From contig NC_083597.1 of NCBI RefSeq assembly GCF_020882245.1, forward strand, positions 85,786,152 to 85,850,151: DNA of 64,000 nucleotides, in the 5' to 3' direction. Positions 27,948-38,870 of this stretch are shown piece after piece. Source of the stretch: Rhopalosiphum padi (lineage: Eukaryota > Arthropoda > Insecta > Hemiptera > Aphididae). Numbering within the stretch: the first letter of the stretch is position 1; each line of letters starts with the position of its first letter. The position numbers and the translations under genes were made by a program. Under the pieces are notes generated by a model. It searched no databases and was not told where the DNA came from. It worked only from the letters and a program-made list of their open reading frames with translations.

Positions 27948-29048
27948 TCAACGGTGATGGCCGATGGGCATGGTGAAAAACTTGATTTCGATGTCTCGGT
28001 GACCGTTGTGCGAAGTAACGATCTCGGAGGAGACTTCTAAACTGTGAGTTCTCGGCCTGGCGACGGGGGCGGCGGTTTCGGTCTTCGCGTACTCGGCAGC
28101 GGCGGCGGCGATCTTGAAGTACTGAGACGACGACTGGAGCGTTGGCGAAGTCGGTTCGCCGCTCCAGCTTCTCCGGGCCGGTTCCGGTCGGGTGAGCGAC
28201 GGCGAGAAACACCGGCGTCCCACGTCCCACACGTTACCCACGGGATCGCAACACGCGCACTGGCACGTGGACACGTCTTCCAGGCTCACGGCTTTGATGT
28301 CGGCCGACAGTCGGATCGTGTCGAACGGCGCGGCGTCGCGCATGCCGAGTTCCGAAACAGGCGGCGGTGGCGGAGACGACGACGTGGACGACGACACCGA
28401 CGGCGGTCGGTCTGCTGCAGCTCGTTCGGGGGGCGCGGAGGCGGCAGTGGCCGCAACGAGCGGCTGAACAGCGGGCACGGGTTTCCGTTCTTTCTTTCTG
28501 CGTTTTCGGGGCTTTATAATGCGGGGCAGGCTGTTCTCGGATGCAGCGCCGGAACTCTCGTCGCTACCGCCGTCGTTCTTCTTGCCGCTGTTGCAGTTGG
28601 GCTGTTCCGCCGGCGCTTTTTTCGCGTACTTCTTGCCGGGACCGCCGCCACCGCCACTTCCTGTCCTGTTGTACTTGGCGGCCTGTATCAGCGGCGCGCC
28701 GTGCTTGTGCGCGGCAAAATTCGCCTTCTCGGCCAGCGGACTGCCGCCGCCGCCGCTAACGCCGACTGTACCGACGACGCCGTTCTGATGTTGATGGTGG
28801 TGGTGCCAATAAGCCGCCCGACCGTACCAGTCTTGCAATTGCTGGTAGTGCTGGTAAGGGGTCGGCGCGCCATGGTGGTACGCAGCGGACACACCGGCCA
28901 CTGCGTCGTACCGGCAACGCGGCGGTTCGAGCTGGGCATTGTGCAAGCCGCCGCCACAGTAGTACGACGACGACGATGGTTTGATCAGGCAATTGCCCGC
29001 ATAACGATCGACGGGTAGCGATTGGGCAACGGTAGGGCCCCGGTTCAT
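27948..29048 (-). CDS. Uncharacterised basic, low-complexity-rich protein (366 aa)
   Basis: I do not recognise the family. The frame is uninterrupted from an ATG at 29048-29046 to TGA at 27950-27948. Upstream in-frame codons run back to a TAA at about 29127-29129 without another ATG, so this start is preferred. Order of features (residues from this ATG): His/Gln/Tyr-rich N-terminal part with an HHHHQHQ run near 82-88; glycine runs near 99-102 and 132-136; a strongly basic motif LPRIIKPRKRRKKERK near 174-189, a plausible nuclear-localisation signal; Ser/Pro-rich linker near 217-230; a cysteine cluster CQCACC near 262-267 followed by DPVGNVWD; alanine run near 314-318; and a well-composed C-terminal end with SLEVSSEIVTS and DIEIKFF. 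The basic, cysteine and C-terminal blocks look conserved-type, and the rest looks disordered. The gene is far GC-richer than its surroundings. A nuclear role is inferred only from the basic motif. The plus-strand frame at 28044-29018 is its antisense shadow. Confidence 0.7.
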   Translation of the reverse strand: MNRGPTVAQSLPVDRYAGNCLIKPSSSSYYCGGGLHNAQLEPPRCRYDAVAGVSAAYHHGAPTPYQHYQQLQDWYGRAAYWHHHHQHQNGVVGTVGVSGGGGSPLAEKANFAAHKHGAPLIQAAKYNRTGSGGGGGPGKKYAKKAPAEQPNCNSGKKNDGGSDESSGAASENSLPRIIKPRKRRKKERKPVPAVQPLVAATAASAPPERAAADRPPSVSSSTSSSPPPPPVSELGMRDAAPFDTIRLSADIKAVSLEDVSTCQCACCDPVGNVWDVGRRCFSPSLTRPEPARRSWSGEPTSPTLQSSSQYFKIAAAAAEYAKTETAAPVARPRTHSLEVSSEIVTSHNGHRDIEIKFFTMPIGHHR

Positions 29049-29480
29049 ATCGCGCACTCGACGCCACCCCCGCCGCCGCGCATGTGTGTGTACTGCACCA
29101 CGCGCGAGCGACTTATGACAATAATATTATTATATTAAAATGACAGGTCGTTGGAGGCGCAATGGTTTTTATTATTTTTCGCAGTGACACACGCAACGCG
29201 ACCGAACAACACACCGCGACGACTTCGTGTCGACAACACGGACGACGGCAAAATAAAAACAACAACAACAACAACAACACCAACGACGAAAACAAAACCG
29301 ACGCGGCCGGCGCGCATCTAGACGAGGACTACGACTGACGCTCGCGACTACGACGGCACGGCACAGTCTGCTGATGCGGCTGCTCAGAACCGCCAGACGA
29401 AACACCTGTTTGCCCCACCTCCGCTACGGCACACAGACGATACCGGCGGCGCCCGCGATACGCACAGCGCGAGAAATCAG
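29049..29480 (-). promoter_or_regulatory. CpG-rich 5' UTR/promoter region of the minus-strand gene
   Basis: CpG-rich DNA immediately upstream of the 366-aa gene. It contains an (AAC)n tract at about 29256-29283. On the minus strand it has a GT/CG-rich leader-like sequence and an initiator-like TCAGTC (plus-strand 29333-29338). A minus-strand GCAG ahead of TACACACAC (about 29085-29100) could be a splice acceptor of an upstream non-coding exon. These are inferences; no transcript data are available. Confidence 0.35.
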
Positions 29481-32400
29481 TAGGTTTTTATTTATTTATC
29501 GAGAAAGTTAGATGAACATAATATACCTAATAATAATAATATATATATTCACGTTCGTGAACACCATAACAAACCGTATACAAGATGAGGGTACGCAGGA
29601 CACAGAATAGTCTTCTGTGGGGGCGTTATATGAAACTAATGTACAATTAAGTATACTATAAAGGACCTACTAAGACTTATTGTATTTACTTGAGTATACT
29701 TTAGATATTTTATTATTATTACACAAATTGTGGATTTTTAATTAGATATAAAGACTTTTAAAATAATTTTTAATTTATAATTGTTATTTAAGTGTGCAAC
29801 AAACACAAAACAAATTTACCAACTATATTAACTGTTATACAATTATATTATTAATGTTTTCAAATTTTCAATACATAATAAATAATAATAACAATTAAGT
29901 TAATGCAATACGTATGGATATGAATGTTTATGTTAATATATTTATTTAAGTTAAGTACGTAGGTAAGTAGTTTAGGTCAACATTTTAAAAATTATCAAAT
30001 ATTTTTCATATAGTTGATAGCCTCCTTTCACAATCATATAAAATAATTATTTCAGGCATATTTTATACTTTTTTTTTACTAAATTATTAAGATACTCCTA
30101 TAACATTTATGTGAAGACTATAATTGAAAACAACTCGCGTAGTCCCGACGCCAAAGAGAAAACGACAACCGTTCGCCGATGGCAAAGAGCATAATATTAT
30201 AATATTATAGTAGCTATTCGTTTATCGCATTAATAGACAGGTATACGCTTTTACAATGATCTTTACGCAAATACCGCATTTATAGCGACCGCGTTTGAAA
30301 ATATGACATTTTGGCGCAAAATATTTCAATTTTCTCTAGCCATGCGCAACGCTTTTGTTTTCGCACAAAATGTACGCGATATTACTTAATTACAATATCC
30401 GACACGGACCATTTTACTTAGGTCTTAGCCTCTTAGGGTGACTTCACACTACACTATAAAAACATGAACTGTAAAAAAATTATTTTGAAATTTATAATAA
30501 TTATTTTGTGATAAACTAATTTTAATGTTTGATTTAATGGACTAAATGGTAAGTGGTAACTGGTTTAACATATATTCCTCGCGTATGATAGAATCTACTC
30601 CCTGGTATATTGAATATACTATGGTAACATTGAGGTAAGCCATTTACTATAACTGCAAAATTGAGACAAACATCACATGCAGTACCAAATTACTTTACAT
30701 TAATCACAGTTCACCTTTTATCACATCCAAGGTGTGAAGTCATCAACTCAGATTTTTATACAGTATAATAATCAGTAAAAATAGATAAGAAGAAGAGGCG
30801 TATACAACCTTACATATAATATTCCCTACAAGAAATATATGTATGGAATGATATAACTATAGGCAACAGATATAATATATTGACCAACAACTGACGCTAA
30901 ATACTTATTACTCTGAAAAAACGATCAACGCATTTATCAGACCGGAGTTATAGTTGATAAAAGCTTTTGCCATAATATGTATAATAAGACTTGTTTTCTG
31001 ATATGTGATCAATAGCTGATCATACTTACAGGTTACTATTATACGTACTTGTAGAAGTAGAATGACTGCGGAAAAAAAACCGATGATAACAACTGTTTTC
31101 CTGACTAACCAAAGAAATTATCGCATGGTTTATAGCTCGCTACTATACTGCAACACTTACTAGTCTATATATCAACCATAGAACAGTCGCCTCCTTTAAA
31201 ACTTCACTAGACTTCAGAAATAGACGCATCCGGAAAATTGCCATCGAAACCCGTAGCCTTTTTATTTCCCGATGTATTATATTAATAAGTGCGCCACATA
31301 TCGAATACATCATCGTGTACCTTATGGTTCCGACTAAAACATTCATCGTTATATTCAATTGGACTTAATTATTCACTATATATTTAAGTAATAAATAATA
31401 ACATTCGTATATAGATTGCAATTTAACCATGTGATCATCGCTTATAACGACATCCGTTTATAAAAGTGAAATTAGAAACGCATTTGTGATATTGCACACT
31501 GCACGGGCATGTATCATCATATTGATATGTAAACACGATTCGAGTATTCAAGTAGTTGCTATCCACTTCATCATAAATACGACGAAAATAATAAATATAT
31601 ATATTTTTATGTGAATATTACACCGCATTCGTTTTTTACACCTGATATTATTTTCTATCAATGATAATTAATGTGTAATGTTTAAAAGTATGTTAGGTAT
31701 ACTGTATACTTTATACATATTACACACCCATGTATTATTGTTTACGACGCGCTTTACATCAACCAACGCGCAATAAATTAAATTATTTATTTATTGGAGG
31801 ACCGCATCGATCATAATAATATTAAATAACATATTCATATACTTAAAAGTGTTAACGAACATTAACGCTATAACTAAACTTGTAAAAATGGTTTTTAAGT
31901 AAATTTGTATTTTGTTGTGTTTATTACGCATATCATACTTTTGAACAAGAAAATTAAAAAACGGAAATGATTGGAAAACAGTTCTGTTCAAAGAAATAAT
32001 AGAAATTAACGAAATATATTGAAAGATACGAATAATACGATAATCGTAATAAGTAAAATTATATAAGTTATATACAATATACATTACCTACATTAATTAC
32101 TTTGTGTAAACCAATTAACCATAGTAATACAATTTTAAGATCTACCTTTATTCATTTACATCATTATTTGTATAATATTGAGGACATTTATTATCAAAAC
32201 CAAAATATTACCCAACTGTATTTGTTAATCTAAAGTAAAATACTTTTATTTATAGACAGTGTATTTTTTAAATCAAGTTATACATTTTAAACAACTCCTT
32301 GTTTTTAAATAGAATAATCTATTTCATACATATTTCAAAAATAATACATCGTTTAACTACTGTTTGAAATTGATATACTTTTAGAACACTACATTATTTT

Positions 32401-33260
32401 ACGTATATTAATGATATGCCGATTAATTGATAATTTGAAAGCAATTGGACGTTATTATTAGTAGTAGTAGTAGCAATATCCATTGTATATTATAAGCAAA
32501 TAACTTAAAAAATAAACTGTGAATAAATTTAAGCGTAGAAAAATAACAGCAATATCATTTGAAAATATAAATAATTCTATTCTTAAATATAATAACCGGA
32601 GAAACGTTTAAAGATCAGAATCTGATCTATTATCTGATAATAATAATAATTATTTTTATTGGATATTATTCGGATTATTTTCTTATTTGTTGCCACCGGT
32701 ATTTTCATCAATATCCGCATATATATTTAAGTAGTTTACTGAATCGCCTATTTGCTGATAAGTCACGGATTGATTTGGGTGCCGGTTCATTAACCACATA
32801 CAAAACGAATTCTATAATAGGGAGTTTAAAAGACGTAAAAAGCGGAGGACGATTGAAATGATCTAGTAAAGTACATTTAAGGTAATCAAAAAATCAAATA
32901 TTTTTGAGTTATTTTTTGAAACATTGTTGGCATAGACGTGTGAGCTGAATAAAGTGGTCAAACCTGTGGATATACCTGTGTAATATAACTAACAAATATA
33001 ATCAAATTTATAGGTAAAAATATCTAGGGCCACACATAAGATTTTTTTAGTATTTTAATTATAAATCGAATTTGTCAAATAATACATGTTATAATATGGA
33101 AAAACAGGGCAATTCATTAATAAGTAATACAAAATAGGCAATAGAATTAAGCGGATCATTTTGACTTTAAAATACAAAAACTATAATATGTAATTTCGAT
33201 GTAAAAATAAACACGAGGGTTAATCCGAAAATATATAAGAAAAAAAACTGCAAAAGTTTG
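29481..33260. other. AT-rich non-coding stretch
   Basis: I see no gene here. A possible degenerate MITE at about 30437-30739 is listed separately. The frames at 31143-31358 and 31791-32084 are AT-driven without motifs. If CNOT6 continues leftward, this would be intronic DNA. Confidence 0.5.
30437..30739. mobile_element. Possible MITE with GTGACTTCACAC-type inverted ends
   Basis: The left end at about 30437 reads GGTGACTTCACAC. The right end near 30727-30739, read on the other strand, gives GATGACTTCACAC, so 12 of 13 positions match as an inverted pair about 300 bases apart. The interior is AT-rich without coding capacity. I could not define a target-site duplication, so both the boundaries and the superfamily are uncertain. 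Confidence 0.4.
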
Positions 33261-33340
33261 TGGCAGCGGTGGGATTCGAACCCACGCCCTTTCGGACTGG
33301 TGCCTAAAACCAGCGCCTTAGACCACTCGGCCACGCTACC
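33261..33340 (-). tRNA. tRNA-Leu (anticodon UAG)
   Basis: The minus strand folds as a class II tRNA of 80 nt. The acceptor stem GGTAGCG pairs with CGCTGCC (one G-T) and has discriminator A. A D-arm follows. The anticodon stem CTGGT/ACCAG encloses the loop TTTAGGC, giving anticodon TAG (reads CUA). The variable arm is short, TCC-GAAA-GGG, and the T-arm GTGGG/CCCAC contains TTCGAAT. A run of four T on the minus strand a few bases after the 3' end (plus 33252-33255), plus a longer T run beyond (to about 33240), would terminate RNA polymerase III. There is no intron. CCA is not encoded, as is normal for nuclear genes. Confidence 0.95.
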
Positions 33341-36300
33341 TACATGACAGCCGCTACGAAACTCTAGTATTTAACATGAATGTTTTTGATATTTCTTATT
33401 CTAAAATAAACAATATTATGAAAGAAAAAAAGACTCTAAAATATAATTCCGTGAAAATTTAAAAGATCCCACCAAAACATTTAATAAGAATTGTATAAAT
33501 TAACAAAAAGGTATAAATTATTTTGTTATATAATGCGATTATTCTCTATACATTTTCAGAAAGGATAAGTAAGTGGCATAAGATTCTTCTAACTCTTTGG
33601 ATGGATTGGAATCATTCTTTTAAATGTGAAATTATAGTCACATTCATGATTATAGACTAGTTCTACAAAAATAAAATAACCTTTTATTTAGGGGGTATTT
33701 TACAAAAAATATAAACAAAAGAACAACTTATTATAATAAAATAATTAAAATCCCTAAGTAAATTAATACAATTTTATTTTTCCTAGTGTAGGAAAATAAA
33801 TATTTTAGAAATGTTACTGACTACTATTACAACTAATTACAAAAAAAAAAAAAAATATAGTTAATTATTGCTTTTTTCTAAATATAATTTTTATATTTGT
33901 GGGATATACAAAGATTTATAAAAAAAAAAATATTTTAATTATTTTCTGAAAAAAATTCAAAAATTCAAGAAAATGCAAAAGAGTGTCGCGATTGACCGGT
34001 TGACTGGTTGGCAACCCCTGCCATAAAGGATATAGATATAGATTAAACCAAAAGTTAAATATGAAAATTAAACAAAATTAATATTATATAATTACTATGT
34101 ATATTTTATCATAACTTTCATGTTTCAATATTTTATTAAAATAAACAAAAGTGACTTGTTTAAAATTAAAACCCTATTCTTTGTTTTTATATAATATGCC
34201 ATACAACATCAGATGAAAAATTTTTCAAAGCAATAGAATTTATCCCTTAGTAAGTAATAAAGTATTTTAATTAGGATACTCCCTTTATAATACTTCTGAA
34301 TATAATAAAAACATTATTATAAAATTATAATTAATGATGTTTGAGTTAAATTTTAGTTTTAAAATAGAATAATATTTAATTTAAAATGTGTTTTTATTAG
34401 TTGGATTACTTGAAATATTTTAAACTTTTTAGTTATCAAAAGATAGTTTTTTTTTTAATTTTTACAACTACAAACTGAATTTTTATTATAATATTATAAG
34501 ATTATAATATATAAATATAAAAGATCTAAGAGTAATAGAGTATATGAAACAACTTTTAAATTGTTGATGGGTGTTACAATCTTTGATTACAAATAAAATA
34601 TTAGTAATTAATATCACTACAGACTATTTCACATATTTTATTAAATGTGATTTATAATGGGTATTTGGACGTAGACTAAAATGTAATTTATGATATAATT
34701 AAAAATTACTTGAAAATAAAATTATAACATAATAACCTAATAAAGATAAGTTTTAAACCTATATCAGACAATGTTATTTTATATTTATTGTTTATAATAT
34801 ACAATGTATAATACAAATATACAATAATTTAGTCTTTTAAAGATAAAAATGTATATTCTTTAGAACTTTTACTGTATAATTAACTATATAGATAATTTTA
34901 TAAATTTAAAAACAATTTGCTATACTTTAACTATATTATAATAATTACTAATTATTAAATATTATAAATGTATTATCAAGTATTCTAATATGTGCTGCTA
35001 TCTATTGGCGATTTTTAAAATTTTAAGATTGATAAACAATAGGCAATCTAAATTAGCACATAGGTAACTTTAATTTTACAAGGTTAGAATTTTTTATAAT
35101 TAAAACACCCTTGAACATGGCCAACTAAAAAATATTCTTACAAATAATTAAAAAACAATAATTCATTAATACATAAAAAGTTCATCATAATTAAATGGAT
35201 TGGTAACTATAAAAAGAGAACAATCTTTACTAACAACAAAGTACAAAATTATATCAAATTCAGAAATATATAAAGCATTTGGAAATTTAGACATAACTAT
35301 GGTAATCTTATCCAAAAGATCAAGAGATAGTTTGGCCACATTTTGAATCAGATATTCAATAGAAAAATAAGCCCTACGTTTAAGATCCTAAAGAAAAATG
35401 TCCTTTGAAAGCCCTAAACAACAATAGTTTTGATAAGATTATGAAAAGTTTAAGAATATTACAAGTGGAAAACATTAAGTGAATGGAAGGAAATGAATAC
35501 GTCAAATTAAATTTATCATACTATTATTATATTATGTTTGTACAAATGTCAGGTTAATAATATATTATACATATATATATATATTTTAAAACTGTTTTTT
35601 TAATAAAAAAGAATGCATAAGATCATATGCATACATTGAAGCCAGTATTTATAACTATCAAAAAAAAATAGTAGATATAAAACCTAAATGTCATAATATT
35701 TTAACAAGAATAGTGACATCATTTTAAGCACAAAAGAACAAAGGGGGTACATATTTTTGTATACATTTTAAAAAACTTTCAGTACCGATTATTGGTATTG
35801 ACTGGACCAACAGCATCACCTCTTACAAAAAATAATTTCAATATTCATAATTTATACGATTTTTAATAAATATTGGCTGTTGTAGTCTTAAAGACAAAAA
35901 TCCTATAACTGAAATGATTTCAAGTCACAAAATTAAATAGGTTAAGCTCTGATCACTGAAGTCACTCCCATTATTACTTTAACCCATAAAAATACTACTT
36001 ATGATTTTATATTTTTTGGAAAATATATGAAAAATTTCGAACCATGACAATATAAATTAAAAAACTTGTAAAATATATTATACATTCATACATGTGCTCT
36101 TTGTCCAAATTATAATGTTATTGTGTAAATATTAAATTTAACAATCCGTTAAGAGAATGTCAGCCCACAATTTGTTTACACTCTCTGACGTATTCCCAAC
36201 ATAACAAATTTGTGTTCAGCAAAACAAATCTTGTGTTGTTAGCTTTAATATTAGAGTAGCCTATAATCAAATTTAAAGTTAAAAATATTATCCATGTCAT

Positions 36301-37075
36301 GGATCATAATAATGCATATATTTTCCAAAAACTATAAATAACATTAATAACTCCTATATTTAACGGAGCTTAAAATAACATAAAAATTAATGTAACTCAA
36401 TCTATAGTTATTTAAATATACCACTCTTAAATATCTTTTAAGTAAAATGCCATTTTTTGTCTCCTAATTCAATTCTTAATGATTATGAGTAGTATAATTT
36501 TTAGGGATTGGTCAATTTCACTTTTTCCTGATACAAAATTAATAACTAATATAATTTTAAAAAAAATTTAGAAAAAAACTATTCATTTATATTATTTAAA
36601 TATTAATATAATAATAAAATATTTTAATCAACTAACAAATTATAAATTAAAAAAACAAACACTGAAACATTCAAAATAAATCTATTTGAGATGTGTAAAT
36701 TCGATACCAGCAATATTGGTCCCTAATTATTTTTATAACAAGTTTCAAAAACAGATTTCTAATACCATAAATATCTAAAACAATCAATGTGAAAAGAAAT
36801 ACTAAATAACTAGTCTCTACTCAATCAATTCAATAAAATAGATAAGGTCGAGGTAGAAAATTATCTATATTGTAAAAAGTAAAAACCATGGGAAGAATAA
36901 ACATTTATTATTTGTAAGTCAGTTAAAATATTGCAACCAATTAATATAACCTGAAATATTTTCAAGAAAATCAATTTTTACCTACTTTTAAAATATTACA
37001 ATATTTTTTTTATAATATTAGAAATTAAAACTACCGTATCATAATTAATACTACTAATAAAATATATTATCTTAC
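33341..37075. other. AT-rich stretch downstream of the last recognised CNOT6 exon
   Basis: No coding exon is recognised on either strand. I looked specifically on the minus strand for the CNOT6 endonuclease/exonuclease/phosphatase domain and did not find it. If exon 37076-37251 splices onward, this DNA belongs to an intron. An isolated sequence 'ggttggcaacccctg' at about 34006-34020 looks like one transposon end without a visible partner. Reading through the donor at 37075 would add about two dozen codons to a stop at 36996. Confidence 0.5.
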
Positions 37076-37871
37076 CTTGTAAGCTATCTAAGAGATACAT
37101 AAGCAATCTATGTGTGCCATTTGGTTCACTATACAACTTCATTACTTCTTGGCACAAAGGATTACCAGCTAGACCTAATACTTGCAGTTGGAATAAACGC
37201 CCTAACTCATGAGGCAGTGATCTTAACATATTGTAACCCAAGTGCAATTCCCTGAAATTCAATATAACATATAATATGCATAATAAGATTACAAGAATTA
37301 AATTTTAGGAAATATTCATTAGTATTTTACCTGAGATACACTAATTCACCAAGTTCAGCAGGTAAACTACGTAATTTATTTCCAGACAAATCCAAATACT
37401 GTAAATTAACAAGCATTGATATATCTGGTGGCAAACGTGTTAATTGATTGTCATTTAGGTAAAGTCCTGTTAATGTGGTCAAATTCCATAAAGAAGGACT
37501 TATGTTTTTTACACAACCTAATATTTTCATACAACATAAAAATATTAAAATTATTTATTTAATTAAAAATATACAAACAATATAAAATACCAATAATCTC
37601 CAATTCTTCCCAATGAGTTTCTTTTCCCTGTTTCACCTCTTCAGCAGTTAACATATGATATTGCCGTAAAGGCCTGCCATTGCTATTATACTGTTCAGCT
37701 TTTTCTCGAGCTAAACGTTTTTTATCATTTAGCGACATATGAGTTCTAGACACAATTAAAAATAAATTAAACAAACCATAAACACAAATAATAAATATCA
37801 AATATGAGTGAATTTATTTACTTTTTCTTTCTATCTTTAAATGGAGAACATTCTTCGGTTGAATCGTTCAT
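37076..37871 (-). CDS. CCR4-NOT deadenylase subunit CNOT6/CCR4 (twin), 5' leucine-rich-repeat portion only
   Basis: Four coding exons join in frame on the minus strand: 37822-37871 (from ATG 37871-37869), 37591-37745, 37331-37517 and 37076-37251. All have GT donors and AG acceptors. They give 568 nt, 189 codons plus one base. The peptide has the CNOT6 N-terminal signature (TAEEVKQGKETHWEELEI), then leucine-rich repeats containing LPPDI, LDLSGNKLRSLPAELG and LPHELGRLFQLQVLGLAGNPL, followed by the linker ending in LLDSLQ. In the family these repeats bind the CAF1/NOT1 side of the CCR4-NOT complex, and a C-terminal Mg-dependent nuclease domain shortens mRNA poly(A) tails in the cytoplasm. The nuclease domain is not seen in the window: a long intron, an LRR-only form or a truncated gene would each explain this. 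An alternative start is ATG 37738-37736. It is transcribed divergently from mRpL1. Confidence 0.85.
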
Positions 37872-38870
37872 TGAATCAACTACAAAAATCTGTTGGTTGT
37901 AAAAATATTTATAATCAATAAAGTACAGATGAATTCTTTTGAAATTTAAACAATATTTTATCACAATATGGTAATTATTAAGTATATAAATATAAACTTT
38001 ATGTAGGTTTTAGGTGACTGGTCTTTTATTAAATAGAAAACATAATTTAAGCATTTTCATAATAATAAATACTTTTCTTCCTAATAACTTATTTATTTTT
38101 ATTCCGATGGAATATACCAAAACCTAAAAAAAATTGTTTACATTCCATCTTCACTAGAGCCACTTGTTAGTAAGTCTTTGTTGTACAAAAATCAATTAAA
38201 TCGTTTTACCTGCTACTTTTATTAATCAAATGCAACTGTTATTGCAAATGTCCGACAGGTGTCCTAACGATTAATGCGACGATCAGAAAGGGAAGCGGCT
38301 ATGGTAATGACTAATCTACAAAAAAATCATTCACAACACAGAGTTTAAAAAATACACAAAGCTAAAATTCATCAGACACTAGACAGCAGCAGCAATATAG
38401 CTAAGTAAACGAAAAACAAAACATGATAGAAGACGATATCAGTGTGACCAGTAATAATAATCGCTTAGATTCGATTGTTCGGTGATGATAGTAATAATAT
38501 GTTACCCTTATTTCTATTGGTGAGGTTATGTTCTTAATAACATTAATATTTTTTGATAACAATAAAACATTTAATTCACCGTCCTGAACTCTTGAAACTT
38601 AAGTCTTTTTTAGTTTTCATCGTCTTCAAACATCAGACTCTGCAGAGTCTTCACAATCAACTTATTAATGGATTCTTTTTAGTTTAATAATTAATAGTTT
38701 TTTTTTACTAGTTAATAATTTCTTAACTGCAGATAAGAATTTTTTAATAAAGACTTCGATAAAATAAAATGAAAAAATTCGGTTTATTATAATCTGCATT
38801 TTTAAATCATTAATTTGTTACGCACTACTGTCAATTTTTTAAACAAAGTTTTTGGAAAATAAAAACTAAA
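37872..38870. promoter_or_regulatory. Shared 5' region between CNOT6 and mRpL1 (head to head)
   Basis: About 1.0 kb separates the two start codons. On the minus strand, the first recognised CNOT6 exon begins at 37879 after a TTTTTGTAG acceptor, so at least one upstream non-coding exon should exist. A candidate ends at about 38210 with a CAG/GTAAAA donor. A minus-strand CCAAT lies at about 38516-38520. No TATA box or transcription start could be fixed. The arrangement suggests a bidirectional promoter; this is an inference from gene orientation. Confidence 0.4.

Noticed and set aside
28044..29018. 324-codon plus-strand frame
   Set aside because: It is antisense to the 366-aa minus-strand gene. 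Its Arg/Gly/Val-rich composition is what GC-rich codons give when read on the other strand.
29049..37251. Splice of CNOT6 exon 37076-37251 to the 366-aa frame at 28-29 kb
   Set aside because: A possible acceptor before the 366-aa frame happens to fit the phase. However, the codons between it and the ATG look like untranslated CG/GT-rich sequence, and no such domain fusion is known to me.
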